Origin: Hydrogenobacter thermophilus TK-6 | Lineage (GTDB): Bacteria; Aquificota; Aquificia; Aquificales; Aquificaceae | Length of the DNA: 64,000 nucleotides | Direction: 5' to 3' | Assembly: GCF_000010785.1 (NCBI RefSeq) | Contig: NC_013799.1 | Location: 62,001-126,000 of the forward strand | Shown here: positions 15,253 to 23,797 of the stretch, piece by piece | How the letters are laid out: each line of letters opens with the position of its first letter | Position numbering within the stretch: the first letter of the stretch is position 1 | The notes under the pieces: generated by a model | Told to the model about the DNA's origin: nothing | What the model saw: the letters and a program-made list of their open reading frames with translations, nothing else | Database searches by the model: none | Made by a program: the position numbers and the translations under genes

Positions 15253-16474
15253 ACCGCTGCCCTCTCTCTATGTAATCCTTAAACATGTCAAAGGAAGCGC
15301 ACGCTGGGGAAAAGAGTATAATGTCTCCCCTCTGAGAGTATGCTTTAGCTACTTTTAAAGCTTCTTCCAAACTTTCCACTTTTTCAAGTATTGTAGCTCC
15401 CCTCCAAGCCTGAAAGATCTTATCCTTAGCTTCACCTATTAGCAAAGCTAACCTCACTTTTTGCAGTATAAGGTCGTAAAGGCTTTCAAAGTCCCCACCT
15501 TTGTCTCTACCCCCAGCTATGAGGATGACGCTCTTATCTGGCATGCTTTTAAGCGCTGATTCCAGAGCGTTAACCGTGGTAGCCTTTGAATCGTTAAACA
15601 CCTTCACACCTTCCCACTCACCCAAAAGCTCAAGCCTGAAGGGAAGCCCCGAAAATTCGTAAAGCACTTTCCTTATTGTTTCCGAAGGAACACCCATAAG
15701 TTTTGCTATCATAGCACTCGCAAGGGCGTTTCTATAGTTGTGGTGTCCATAAATCTTGAGCTTACTCACCTCAAAAAGCTCCTCACCCATAAAGTAAGCT
15801 CTGCCCTCTCTTAAAAAGCCGTGCGCATCCTTTGAGCTAAAAAAGTACTTTTTAGCTCTCGTCGGAGTGTTTACCACCTCCTCCTGTCTTGAATATAACA
15901 CCACAAAATCCTCCTCCTGCTGATGCTTGAATATGTTGTACTTGCTGTGAAGGTAATCTTCAAGGGAGATGTGCCAGTCAAGATGATCTCTGGCAAAGTT
16001 GAGGAAGGCACCGCAACAAGGTCTAAAAGTTTTTAAGGTCTTGCCCTGAAAGGAAGAAACCTCAAGGACTGCCAAAGAGAAAGGGTCTCTGAGAACTATC
16101 TCGGAAAAAGCTGTGCCCGTATTTCCTCCCTCCAGCACATTTCCAAAGTGCTCTCTTAAAATCAGGTAAGTCATCCTGGTGACTGTTGATTTGCCATCTG
16201 TTCCGGTAATTGCCACCACCCTACCTTTGAAAAACCTATAAGCCAACTCCATCTCACCTATCACTTCCAAACCTCTCTTTTGCGCCTCTATCCAAAGGGG
16301 ATGCCTCGGAGGTATGCCCGGTGATAAAACAACTGTATCCACAAGGTCAAGATACTCTCTAAAATCCGTTCCATCCTTGTCATCTCCCGCATAAACCTCA
16401 TAACCTTTTGCCTTTAAAAGCTTTATGGCTGATTTACCGCTTATACCAAGCCCCCACACCAACACCCTGTCCAT
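15206..16474 (-). CDS. murD: UDP-N-acetylmuramoylalanine--D-glutamate ligase
   Basis: MurD, 422 aa, adds D-Glu to UDP-MurNAc-L-Ala in cytosolic peptidoglycan precursor synthesis. It has an N-terminal Rossmann domain (DRVLVWGLGISGKSAIKLL), the central ATPase P-loop VAITGTDGKSTVTRM (about 105-120), NFARDHLDWH, LPFRLELLGEWEGVKVFNDSKATT, and a C-terminal domain with ILIAGGRDKGG. ATG 16474 is the family start; longer in-frame extensions would run through the divergent cutA. TATTAT lies exactly 6 nt upstream, with no SD: a leaderless pattern. Confidence 0.96.
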   Translation of the reverse strand: MDRVLVWGLGISGKSAIKLLKAKGYEVYAGDDKDGTDFREYLDLVDTVVLSPGIPPRHPLWIEAQKRGLEVIGEMELAYRFFKGRVVAITGTDGKSTVTRMTYLILREHFGNVLEGGNTGTAFSEIVLRDPFSLAVLEVSSFQGKTLKTFRPCCGAFLNFARDHLDWHISLEDYLHSKYNIFKHQQEEDFVVLYSRQEEVVNTPTRAKKYFFSSKDAHGFLREGRAYFMGEELFEVSKLKIYGHHNYRNALASAMIAKLMGVPSETIRKVLYEFSGLPFRLELLGEWEGVKVFNDSKATTVNALESALKSMPDKSVILIAGGRDKGGDFESLYDLILQKVRLALLIGEAKDKIFQAWRGATILEKVESLEEALKVAKAYSQRGDIILFSPACASFDMFKDYIERGQRFNELVYSLFGRTSQV

Positions 16475-16492
16475 AGATATATAATAACTTCT
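16475..16492. promoter_or_regulatory. 18-bp bidirectional promoter, murD / cutA
   Basis: The whole gap between two divergent start codons is 18 bp. Plus strand TATAAT (16480-16485) is 7 nt before the cutA ATG; minus strand TATTAT (16486-16481) is 6 nt before the murD ATG. The two -10 boxes overlap almost completely, and any -35 must lie inside the opposite gene. Confidence 0.55.
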
Positions 16493-16825
16493 ATGCACAG
16501 GTACTTTGTAGTTTTTATCACCACGTCGGTGGATAGGGCAGAGGATATGGCACAGCACATCATAAAAGAAAAGTTAGGTGCGTGCGTAAACATAGTAAGA
16601 GAGGTAAACTCCATTTACTGGTGGAAGGGAAATATAGAGAGGGGCAAAGAATCGCTCCTTGTGGTAAAAACCGCCAAAGAGAAACTCAGAGATCTTGTTG
16701 ACGGTGTGAAGTCAATACACCCCTACACAGTTCCAGAGATAATAGCTATACCTATAGAAGCTGGCAACGAGGATTACCTTAAGTGGATAGACGAATCTCT
16801 TGGGATATCTCAAGAAAGTTCTTGA
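16493..16825 (+). CDS. cutA: divalent-cation tolerance protein CutA
   Basis: CutA, 110 aa, is a trimeric cytosolic protein of uncertain function, historically tied to copper tolerance. [52 protein letters not shown] and [24 protein letters not shown] are the full family signature. ATG 16493 is preceded by TATAAT and 7 nt, without an SD. The last 47 bp overlap the end of trpG/pabA. Confidence 0.95.
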   Translation: MHRYFVVFITTSVDRAEDMAQHIIKEKLGACVNIVREVNSIYWWKGNIERGKESLLVVKTAKEKLRDLVDGVKSIHPYTVPEIIAIPIEAGNEDYLKWIDESLGISQESS

Positions 16826-17369
16826 GTATATCCATTCCTGATTCTGAAAGTACTGACTCGGGATGGAACTGAACGCCAAAAAGGGGGTAATCTCTGTGCT
16901 CAAGCCCCATGATCTCACCATCATCGGACTCTGCCGTTATCTTCAGCACAGGTGGAAGGCTCTCCCTCTCTACCACTAAGGAGTGATACCTAACAGCAAC
17001 AAAGGGATTTTTTATTCCTCTGAATATCCCTTCTTGTGTGTGATATATAAGAGAAGTCTTGCCATGCATGAGATTCTTTGCCCTGACTATTTTAGCACCA
17101 AAGGCATAAGCTATAGCCTGATGTCCTAAGCACACACCAAGTATTGGAATGTCTCTGTAAAAACGCTTTATCACATCTACGGATATACCTGCCTCTTTTG
17201 GGCTGCACGGTCCTGGCGATATCACTATAGCATCTGGCTTTGCCTTCTCTATGTCCATGAGAGTTATCTCATCGTTTCTTCTTACAGCTACATGGCAACC
17301 CAGCATCTGAAAATACTGCACTAAGTTATAGGTAAAAGAATCATAATTGTCTATAACGAGAAGTTCCAT
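16779..17369 (-). CDS. trpG: anthranilate / aminodeoxychorismate synthase component II
   Basis: A 196-aa glutamine amidotransferase subunit that feeds ammonia to anthranilate synthase (tryptophan) or aminodeoxychorismate synthase (folate); many bacteria use one protein for both. [14 protein letters not shown] opens the protein, [17 protein letters not shown] holds the catalytic Cys (about 79), and [13 protein letters not shown] the catalytic His and Glu. No synthase partner is adjacent, so TrpG versus PabA cannot be decided. TATAAT-N6-ATG with no SD predicts a leaderless mRNA. Confidence 0.92.
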   Translation of the reverse strand: MELLVIDNYDSFTYNLVQYFQMLGCHVAVRRNDEITLMDIEKAKPDAIVISPGPCSPKEAGISVDVIKRFYRDIPILGVCLGHQAIAYAFGAKIVRAKNLMHGKTSLIYHTQEGIFRGIKNPFVAVRYHSLVVERESLPPVLKITAESDDGEIMGLEHRDYPLFGVQFHPESVLSESGMDILKNFLEISQEIRLST

Positions 17370-17375
17370 AAGTAT

Positions 17376-17381
17376 ATTATA
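17376..17381 (-). promoter_or_regulatory. -10 box of trpG/pabA, leaderless type
   Basis: Perfect TATAAT exactly 6 nt before ATG 17369, which would put the transcript start on or next to the A of ATG. No clear -35. Confidence 0.5.
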
Positions 17382-17394
17382 TTTCCCTTCCTTC

Positions 17395-17577
17395 CCCCCA
17401 TTTAAATTATGATTAATATCATATAGTTTTAATAAACTTTAAATCAATAAAAAGAGGGTTTTAGTGTTTAATTTAAATACTTTAAAATTTGAATTAAACC
17501 ATTGGTAAATGTATTTTTTTTTTAAATTTAGGAACATTTAAATGGTATGATGTAAATTATAAAAATTTAAAATTATG
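17395..17577. other. AT-rich upstream region of acs with repeated TTTAAA-type motifs
   Basis: About 180 bp of very high AT content lies between trpG and acs, with many near-palindromic ATTTAAAT/AATTTAAA units (around 17400, 17438, 17469-17490, 17520-17528, 17537-17542, 17564-17572) and a run of ten T's. No gene is seen. It may act as an UP element or a regulator-binding platform for the acs promoter just downstream, or be a curved or easily melted region; function is inferred. Confidence 0.4.
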
Positions 17578-17606
17578 TTGCAAGGGTCATAGATTTAAGC
17601 TATATT
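17578..17606 (+). promoter_or_regulatory. promoter of acs
   Basis: TTGCAA (17578-17583), 17 nt, TATATT (17601-17606). Transcription would start near 17613, leaving a leader of about 24 nt with the SD AAAGGAGG. The -35 is identical to that of ilvD. Confidence 0.6.
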
Positions 17607-17636
17607 TTTCTAAAAATCTCTAAAGGAGGTCTAAAG

Positions 17637-19532
17637 ATGGTGGAAGATAGGTCTGAGACACTTTTAAAAGTTGAGGAAAAGTACATGCCTCCTCCGTCTA
17701 TAGTAGAGTCCGCATGGGTGAGGGATTATGAAACCCTATACCAGGAATCCATTAAGGACAGAGAAGCTTTCTGGGCAAAGGTTGCGGAGGACCTGCACTG
17801 GTTTAAAAAGTGGGATAAGGTTTTGGAATGGAACTATCCATATGCCAAGTGGTTCGTAGGAGGAAAAACTAACATAACTTATAACTGCCTTGACAGGCAT
17901 GTAAAAAATGGCAAGAGGAATAAGGTAGCCTACATAGCCCTTGATGAGGACAGCAGGGAAAAGAAAATTACTTATGGAGAGCTTTTGGAACTTGTAAATC
18001 GTATAGCCAACGGACTTAAGTCTCTTGGAGTTAAAAAGGGTGATAGGGTTTCCATATACATGCCTAATACGGTAGAAGCAGTTGCATGTATGTTGGCATG
18101 TGCAAGGATAGGAGCTATACACAGTCTGGTTTTTGCAGGCTTTAGTGAAGGTGCTTTGAGGCTCAGGATAGAGGATGCAAAAGCAAAGGTGGTTATAACA
18201 GCAAGTTATACTAAGAGAAGGGGTAAAAAGATAGACCTGCTTGCAACTGCACAGAGGGCAATAGATGGTCTTGACTTTGTAGAAAAAGTTATAGTTTGGG
18301 ACAGGGATGGCGATGTGCTAAATGGGGAGGACAAGTTCTTTGTGAGTCTTGATGAGCTTATAAGCACCAGCTCACCCAAGTGCGAGCCAGAAGTTATGGA
18401 CGCTGAGGACCCTCTTTACATACTTTACACATCTGGAACTACAGGCAAGCCAAAGGGTGTGCTACACACCACAGGTGGCTACATGGTGGGAACATACTAC
18501 ACCACAAAGGTGGTTTTTGACCTCAAAGAGGATGATATATACTGGTGTACCGCAGATATAGGCTGGGTGACAGGACACAGCTACATAGTGTATGGTCCAC
18601 TTGCTGTGGGTGCCACATCTCTAATAGTGGAAGGAGCACCCGATTACCCTGACCCGGGAAGGTGGTGGAGCTATGTAGAAAAGTACAGAGTTAACATCTT
18701 TTACACCGCGCCTACGGCGGTAAGAATGTTTATGAAGTACGGTGAGCAGTGGCCTGCCAAGTATGACCTCTCTTCGCTGAGGATATTGGGCTCGGTTGGT
18801 GAACCCATAAACCCGGAAGCGTGGCACTGGTACTTTAAGAACATAGGAAGAGAAAAGTGCGTCATAGTGGACACCTGGTGGCAGACAGAAACAGGCATGC
18901 ACATGATAACCACCATACCTTCTTACCCTGCAAAACCGGGTAAGGCAGGCAAACCCTTCTTTGGCATAGAGGCTCTTGTAGTGGACAGACACGGGAATGT
19001 CCTCCCCCCCAACACCATAGGCAACCTCGTTATAAAAACACCCTGGCCTTCTATGCTCAGAACCTGCTGGGGAGAGCCAGAGAGGTACGAAAAGTACTGG
19101 AACACCATACCCGGATACTATCTGACAGGAGACCTAGCTTCTTATGACGAGGAGGGATACATAATGATTCTGGGAAGGGCTGACGATGTGCTAAATGTTG
19201 CAGGACACAGGATAGGAACTATGGAAGTGGAAAGCGCCATAGTGGACTATCCTGCTGTGGCTGAAGCTGCAGTTATCGGAAAACCCCACGAGGTTAAGGG
19301 AGAATCTATAAAGGCTTTTGTGATACTCAAGAAGGGTTATGAGCCATCTGAAAAGCTCGTTGAGGAAATAAAGTACCATGTGAAGCAGGTGCTGGGACCT
19401 ATAGCGGTGCCTGACGAGATAGAGTTTGTTGAAAAGCTTCCCAAGACCAGAAGCGGAAAGATAATGAGAAGAGTTCTAAAGGCTCAGGAGCTTGGGCTTC
19501 CGGTTGGAGACATATCCACCCTTGAGGACTGA
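17637..19532 (+). CDS. acs: acetyl-CoA synthetase (AMP-forming)
   Basis: A 631-aa adenylate-forming enzyme that activates acetate to acetyl-CoA through acetyl-AMP. Seen in order: N-terminal ACAS_N region, LYILYTSGTTGKPKGVLHTTGGYMV (P-loop), DIGWVTGHSYIVYGPL, WWQTETGMHMITTIP, GYYLTGDLASYDEEGYIMILGR (hinge), and C-terminal LPKTRSGKIMRR, whose Lys (about 608) is the catalytic and acetyl-regulated residue. AAAGGAGG is 8 nt before the ATG. It has its own promoter behind an AT-rich region. The 3' end overlaps the bactofilin gene by 49 bp. Confidence 0.96.
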   Translation: MVEDRSETLLKVEEKYMPPPSIVESAWVRDYETLYQESIKDREAFWAKVAEDLHWFKKWDKVLEWNYPYAKWFVGGKTNITYNCLDRHVKNGKRNKVAYIALDEDSREKKITYGELLELVNRIANGLKSLGVKKGDRVSIYMPNTVEAVACMLACARIGAIHSLVFAGFSEGALRLRIEDAKAKVVITASYTKRRGKKIDLLATAQRAIDGLDFVEKVIVWDRDGDVLNGEDKFFVSLDELISTSSPKCEPEVMDAEDPLYILYTSGTTGKPKGVLHTTGGYMVGTYYTTKVVFDLKEDDIYWCTADIGWVTGHSYIVYGPLAVGATSLIVEGAPDYPDPGRWWSYVEKYRVNIFYTAPTAVRMFMKYGEQWPAKYDLSSLRILGSVGEPINPEAWHWYFKNIGREKCVIVDTWWQTETGMHMITTIPSYPAKPGKAGKPFFGIEALVVDRHGNVLPPNTIGNLVIKTPWPSMLRTCWGEPERYEKYWNTIPGYYLTGDLASYDEEGYIMILGRADDVLNVAGHRIGTMEVESAIVDYPAVAEAAVIGKPHEVKGESIKAFVILKKGYEPSEKLVEEIKYHVKQVLGPIAVPDEIEFVEKLPKTRSGKIMRRVLKAQELGLPVGDISTLED

Positions 19533-19903
19533 AGCTCTGTGGGGGCTTCTCCCCCCTCCATCTTACACTCACCGTTATAAACAGCACCCTTTTCTATGAT
19601 AAGCTCTTTCACCTGCACATTCCCATCAACCCTACCCCCAGCTTTTATCTCAAGACTTTGTGCCTTTATGTTTCCCTGGACTCTGCCGTACACCACCACC
19701 CTTTCAAGGTCTATGTCCCCTCTTACACTTCCGCGCTCTCCCAATATAAGCCCTCCTTTACCGCTGATGTTCCCCCTTATCTCTCCGTCTATCCTGGTTA
19801 GCCCTTCAGGAATGGTAAGATTACCATCAAACAAACAACCTATGCCTATGAGTGTCCTTATCTCCTGGTTGCTGACCCTCGCTTCCTCCTTTTTACCGAA
19901 CAT
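19484..19903 (-). CDS. bactofilin (polymer-forming cytoskeletal protein)
   Basis: A 139-aa bactofilin: short N-terminal tail, a beta-helical DUF583 core from about residue 20 to 110 (LIGIGCLFDGNLTIPEGLTRIDGEIRGNI, followed by repeating hydrophobic rungs RGDIDLERVVVYGRVQGNI), and a Ser/Pro-rich tail. Bactofilins self-assemble without nucleotides and organise cell shape or envelope machinery. ATG 19903 is preferred: TATACT lies 7 nt before it, and the longer in-frame start would run through the upstream terminator. The last 49 bp overlap acs. Confidence 0.9.
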   Translation of the reverse strand: MFGKKEEARVSNQEIRTLIGIGCLFDGNLTIPEGLTRIDGEIRGNISGKGGLILGERGSVRGDIDLERVVVYGRVQGNIKAQSLEIKAGGRVDGNVQVKELIIEKGAVYNGECKMEGGEAPTELQSSRVDMSPTGSPSS

Positions 19904-19910
19904 GGTAAGT

Positions 19911-19916
19911 AGTATA
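19911..19916 (-). promoter_or_regulatory. -10 box of the bactofilin gene, leaderless type
   Basis: TATACT 7 nt before ATG 19903, directly downstream of the receptor-operon terminator; no SD. Confidence 0.4.
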
Positions 19917-19920
19917 TAAC

Positions 19921-19950
19921 AAAAAGGAGAAACCCTCCTTTGGAGGGTTT
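19921..19950 (-). terminator. terminator after the copper-receptor operon
   Basis: Perfect 9-bp stem AAACCCTCC/GGAGGGTTT (19950-19942 with 19938-19930) with a 3-nt loop, followed on the minus strand by CTCC and TTTTT. It lies 26 bp past the stop of the TonB receptor. Confidence 0.7.
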
Positions 19951-19975
19951 GAAAAGGTGACACCATGTTGGGCTT

Positions 19976-22003
19976 TTAGAAGTTATACGAGGCGTTTACA
20001 TAAAAGGTTCTTCCGGGTTCAGGCACCTTTACACCGCTCCTGAAAGGGTCCCTCTGGTAGGATAGGTAATCATAATATTTCTTATCCAGCAGGTTGTCAA
20101 CTCCTGCGGTAATGGAAAGTCCTCTGTAACTTCCTCCTACTTTGAGGTTTAATATTGCGTATCCTGAAGTCCTCTGTTCCTTTAAGTCTGTGTCTACTCT
20201 GTACTGAGTAGCCGAGAGTATAGATTCTATCTCTCCAAAGTACCAACCTCTATCGTACCTGAGGGCAAGCCTTGCTTTGAGAGGTGGTACCTCTGCCACT
20301 TTTGAGCTATATATGTTTTTGTCGGGTTTTGTGTCCTTTCTTGCTTGCACATAAGAGAGTCCACCAAAGAGGAAAACCTTGTCCGTTAGAGCAAGCCTTG
20401 AGTCTAGCTCCCCTCCAAAAAACTGAGCGTTTACATTTTCGTAAGACCTTGCACTGTTATTCATAACACCCATAACCATGTTGACTTTGTTTTGATCGTG
20501 GACAGTTATGTAGTCTTTAATGTAGCTGTAGAAGATGGTGGCTTTGGTAAGGAGTTTACCAGTTGAGTACTTTACGCCTAGGTCAAGCTCTGTGTTTTTT
20601 GAAGGCTTGAGGTTTGGATTTCCCACCCAGTCAGACCCCGTCATGCGCTTGAGGGCAAAGTACCTCTCCTGAGGGTCGGGCACTCTCACCGAGTGTCCAA
20701 GTCCTACAAAAAGCTCTGTCTCTTTAGAAAGTGAATAAAAAAGTTGCAAATTACCTGAGGGATAAGTGTCCGTTTTTGATGTACTTCTGGTGTTTTTGTA
20801 AGCAAAGTAGAGGTCCGTATTTGCCTTTGAGGCATCCGCCTCGGTTTTTGTGGTGTCAAGCCTTATGCCTGCTACAAGTCTTAGCTTGCCAAAAAGTGCT
20901 TTCCTGTATTCGCCGTAAGCTCCAAAACTTTTAGTATCCACATCAGGTATGACAAATTGCGCCATGCTCATCATATAGTTGACTGCATCCCAGTTTCTTT
21001 TATAGGCTTCAAAACCTACGGTAAAGTCTCTGATCTTGCCCTCAAGCCTACCTCCGTAAGTTTTTGTCTTGGCATCTGTTGCCATGGACCAGGGCATCAT
21101 GCCAGAGCTTACCCTGTAGCGGTCATCCATCCAGTGGTCCACTTTGGTGTAATAAAACTGGAAGTTAAGACTTTTGAGCGTGTCGGATATGCTGTCTATG
21201 CCGTAAGTGAAGTTAAATCTGTCCGTTTTGTCGTATATGGCATCCATAAGAAGGTAAGGGTAAAGTACATGTCTGGCATCCTGTTTTGTGTAAGAAAGCT
21301 CCAGCTGGTGATTTTCTAAAGGTTTAAATCCAAACTTTGCCCAGTAGGTGTTTATCTCAAAGGCTTTTGAGTTTATAAATTGAGGCTTGTATCTGTTGGG
21401 ACTATCAGATGGATAGACCTCCGTAAACTTTTTGCCATCTCCATCCTTGTATGGTTTTGAGTACTTGTAAGAATACCCTGCTAAGCCGTAAAATCTTTCA
21501 TCCGCATAAGAAACTGTTGGAGATAGGTTTATAAAGCTAAAGGAGCCTACTCCTGCGTTGAGCTTTAGATGAAAGCCCTTTTCTGGCTTTCTGGTTATTA
21601 TGTTGACAAGCCCAGCCATAGAGCCTTGATGTTTCACATCAAAGGGTCCCTTTATTACCTCTATCTTCTCCACTTCAGAAAAATCCACATGGAAGGCGGG
21701 TGGGTCCATCCTGTTGGGACATGCACCGTAAACCCTTTCCCCATCTATAAGTACGTTTATGTTATCTCTGTAAAAGCCTCTCAGCACTATGTCGTTGGCT
21801 ATACCTCCCTTTCTTATCTTCCAGATACCTCCTAACTTTGTAAGTGCCTCACCCACATCCTTTGCAGAGCTTTCCCTTACCTCCCTTATCTCAAGGCTCT
21901 CTTCAAAAGGTTCCCTTTTGGCTTTTACTTCAATCTCCTTTAGCAGAAGCTCCTGAGCGTAACCTACTGACAAAGTGGCGGTTATAAGGAGTATGCCCCT
22001 CAT
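19976..22003 (-). CDS. TonB-dependent copper receptor (OprC/NosA-like)
   Basis: A 675-aa outer-membrane receptor with signal peptide (about 1-16), plug domain (about 25-140, with LRGFYRDNINVLIDGERVYG and VEKIEVIKGPFDV), and a 22-strand barrel ending in aromatic YVNASYNF. The plug carries CPNRM (Cys95, Met99) and the barrel DHWMDD (His290, Met292). These match the CxxxM and HxM pair that coordinates copper in OprC, as I recall the published structure. Other methionines cluster near 301-308 (GMMPWSM). I infer copper uptake. It lies 13 bp after the DsrE-like gene, with SD AGGAGGT. Confidence 0.87.
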   Translation of the reverse strand: MRGILLITATLSVGYAQELLLKEIEVKAKREPFEESLEIREVRESSAKDVGEALTKLGGIWKIRKGGIANDIVLRGFYRDNINVLIDGERVYGACPNRMDPPAFHVDFSEVEKIEVIKGPFDVKHQGSMAGLVNIITRKPEKGFHLKLNAGVGSFSFINLSPTVSYADERFYGLAGYSYKYSKPYKDGDGKKFTEVYPSDSPNRYKPQFINSKAFEINTYWAKFGFKPLENHQLELSYTKQDARHVLYPYLLMDAIYDKTDRFNFTYGIDSISDTLKSLNFQFYYTKVDHWMDDRYRVSSGMMPWSMATDAKTKTYGGRLEGKIRDFTVGFEAYKRNWDAVNYMMSMAQFVIPDVDTKSFGAYGEYRKALFGKLRLVAGIRLDTTKTEADASKANTDLYFAYKNTRSTSKTDTYPSGNLQLFYSLSKETELFVGLGHSVRVPDPQERYFALKRMTGSDWVGNPNLKPSKNTELDLGVKYSTGKLLTKATIFYSYIKDYITVHDQNKVNMVMGVMNNSARSYENVNAQFFGGELDSRLALTDKVFLFGGLSYVQARKDTKPDKNIYSSKVAEVPPLKARLALRYDRGWYFGEIESILSATQYRVDTDLKEQRTSGYAILNLKVGGSYRGLSITAGVDNLLDKKYYDYLSYQRDPFRSGVKVPEPGRTFYVNASYNF

Positions 22004-22016
22004 GTCTTTACCTCCT

Positions 22017-22448
22017 TCACCAAGATACTATCTTTGTTTTCTCTTGGGTTATAAGCGGGAAGATTATGTCAGGATTTGCCCACTGGGTACCACTTGCTAT
22101 CTTCTCCACTTTTAACTTCTGTGCACACACAGGGCAGACGTAAACCTTCCCACCCTTTGACAAAAACTCCCTGAGAAGTTTAATCGCCTGTGTTTCTTTT
22201 GCCTTTGCATCCGCAAGTCTTACTCCTTCTGAGTTTAACCAGACCACAGTTTCGTATCCTCTACCTAAGGAAATGTTGGCAAAGGTAAGAGCCATCTCTG
22301 CACTTATACCCCTATCGTGTGTAAGATTCACTACCAAGATAGCTCCTTCTTTCTGTGCTTGATGAGTCTTATCGTGCGCTTCCTGAGCGTAGATGGTAAG
22401 TACCAGAACTGCAAGAAGATTTGTTAAGATTAACGCAATTGACCTCAT
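22017..22448 (-). CDS. exported DsrE-like protein
   Basis: A 143-aa protein with a hydrophobic N-terminal signal (about 1-21) and a DsrE/DsrF-like alpha/beta domain: AILVVNLTHDRGISAEMALTFANISLGRGYETVVWLNSEGVRLA, then a late YVCPVCAQK with Cys105 and Cys108. Cytosolic relatives carry sulfur or belong to the DsrE/peroxiredoxin-like group; this copy is secreted. Co-transcription with the OprC-like receptor suggests thiol-based metal handling in the periplasm (inference). AAGGAGG precedes the ATG, and TTGACT-N17-TATTAT lies upstream. Confidence 0.75.
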   Translation of the reverse strand: MRSIALILTNLLAVLVLTIYAQEAHDKTHQAQKEGAILVVNLTHDRGISAEMALTFANISLGRGYETVVWLNSEGVRLADAKAKETQAIKLLREFLSKGGKVYVCPVCAQKLKVEKIASGTQWANPDIIFPLITQEKTKIVSW

Positions 22449-22480
22449 AATTTTACCTCCTTTTTAACGTTCATATTAAA

Positions 22481-22509
22481 ATAATATAACAAAATGTGAT
22501 TAAAGTCAA
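22481..22509 (-). promoter_or_regulatory. promoter of the dsrE-like / copper-receptor operon
   Basis: Minus strand TTGACT (22509-22504), 17 nt, TATTAT (22486-22481). A leader of about 25-30 nt holds the AAGGAGG site. A metal-responsive operator was looked for; none was recognised. Confidence 0.6.
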
Positions 22510-22523
22510 TTTTTCTTCTAAAG

Positions 22524-22540
22524 GCGAGGAAGATCCTCAC
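22524..22540 (-). terminator. weak terminator-like hairpin at the lysA end
   Basis: GTGAGGA-TCT-TCCTCGC forms a 7-bp stem (one G-U) overlapping the lysA stop, followed by CTTTAG and, further on, AAAAATT. There is no good T-run, so this is tentative. Confidence 0.25.
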
Positions 22541-23784
22541 TCCCCCTTGAATATGTATGCGTAAGTTTCTCTCTCCCTTATGATTTTATAGCTTTGCTTT
22601 TCTACAAGTACCTCACAAGCTCTTGGTCTTACATTGTAATGTGATGACATGGCAAAACCGTAAGCTCCTGCGGATAGCACCGCCAGGTAGTCTCCCCTTT
22701 CCACCTTTTGTATCTCTCTATCAAGAGCTAAAAAGTCCCCAGTCTCGCATATGGGTCCAACGATGTCTGTTTTTATGTAGCCGGTATCTCTTTTAACAAC
22801 GGGCACTATGTGATGGTAAGCATCGTACATGGCCGGTCTTATAAGGTCGTTCATTCCTGCATCAACTATTACAAAATGTTTGTGTCCCTTGTCTTTTAAA
22901 AACTCAACGCGAGTTATTAAAAGACCTGCATTGCCCACTATAGACCTTCCGGGTTCAAGAAGGATCTTGGCATCTACGCCTTTCAGCGCAGGCATGACAG
23001 CTTCTGCCAGGTCCTTTGGCTCTGGATTGGATTGGTCTGGTTTATACTTTATGCCCAGCCCTCCTCCTATGTCCACATACCTAATCTCAAAGCCAGACCT
23101 GACAAGCTCATGATACAGGTCTACCACCTTTTCTACTGCTTCTATGTATGGAGAGACATCAAGGATCTGGGAGCCTATATGACAGTGTATGCCCACCACC
23201 TCAAGGTTTTTCAGCTTTCCGGCGTATTGGTATTCCTGCTTTGCATGTTTTATATCCACTCCAAACTTGCTTTTCTTCATGCCTGTGGATATGTACGGGT
23301 GCGTTTTTGGGTCCACGTCTGGATTTACCCTTATGGCTATTCTTATCTTTTTCCCTAAGCTCTCTGCAAGATGGTTCAAAACATCCAGCTCCATACGGGA
23401 CTCTACATTAAACATGAGTATGTCCGACTTTATAGCATACTCAAGCTCCTTTAGGGTCTTTCCCACACCAGCATAAACTATTCTGCTTGGTTCAACTCCG
23501 GCCAGCAGTGAGGCGTAAAGCTCACCGCCTGATACTATGTCAGCACCTGCACCTTCCTCTCTTGCAACTCTTATGATGCTTGGGTTGAAGTTGGCTTTTA
23601 CAGCATAACATATAAGGGCATCTGGGAAAGCTTCCCTGTATGCTCTTACTCTGTCTCTTATGTGAGAGGCACTGTAAACATACAGAGGCGTGCCAAACTC
23701 CTCTGCAAGGGCTTTAAGAGAAACACCTTCTAAGTGAAGCTCTCCATCTATGTACTCAAGATACCTGTTGTACTCTTTTAGCAT
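22537..23784 (-). CDS. lysA: diaminopimelate decarboxylase
   Basis: LysA, 415 aa, is the PLP enzyme making lysine from meso-DAP. It is a fold type III barrel with CYAVKANFNPSIIRV (PLP lysine at about 60), GADIVSGGELY, NPDVDPKTHPYISTG, VGIHCHIGSQI, VDIGGGLGIKY, EPGRSIVGNAG, and the C-terminal GPICETGDFLA with the substrate-binding Cys/Glu. ATG 23784 (MLKEYN) has an AGGAG/AAGG region just upstream and falls after the pgsA stop. It is the last gene of a long minus-strand run from glgP. Confidence 0.96.
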   Translation of the reverse strand: MLKEYNRYLEYIDGELHLEGVSLKALAEEFGTPLYVYSASHIRDRVRAYREAFPDALICYAVKANFNPSIIRVAREEGAGADIVSGGELYASLLAGVEPSRIVYAGVGKTLKELEYAIKSDILMFNVESRMELDVLNHLAESLGKKIRIAIRVNPDVDPKTHPYISTGMKKSKFGVDIKHAKQEYQYAGKLKNLEVVGIHCHIGSQILDVSPYIEAVEKVVDLYHELVRSGFEIRYVDIGGGLGIKYKPDQSNPEPKDLAEAVMPALKGVDAKILLEPGRSIVGNAGLLITRVEFLKDKGHKHFVIVDAGMNDLIRPAMYDAYHHIVPVVKRDTGYIKTDIVGPICETGDFLALDREIQKVERGDYLAVLSAGAYGFAMSSHYNVRPRACEVLVEKQSYKIIRERETYAYIFKGE

Positions 23785-23797
23785 GCTACCTTCTCTC

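Noticed and set aside
17395-17636. Replication origin
   Set aside because: AT-rich, but no DnaA-box-like TTATCCACA cluster and no dnaA/dnaN/gyr neighbours.
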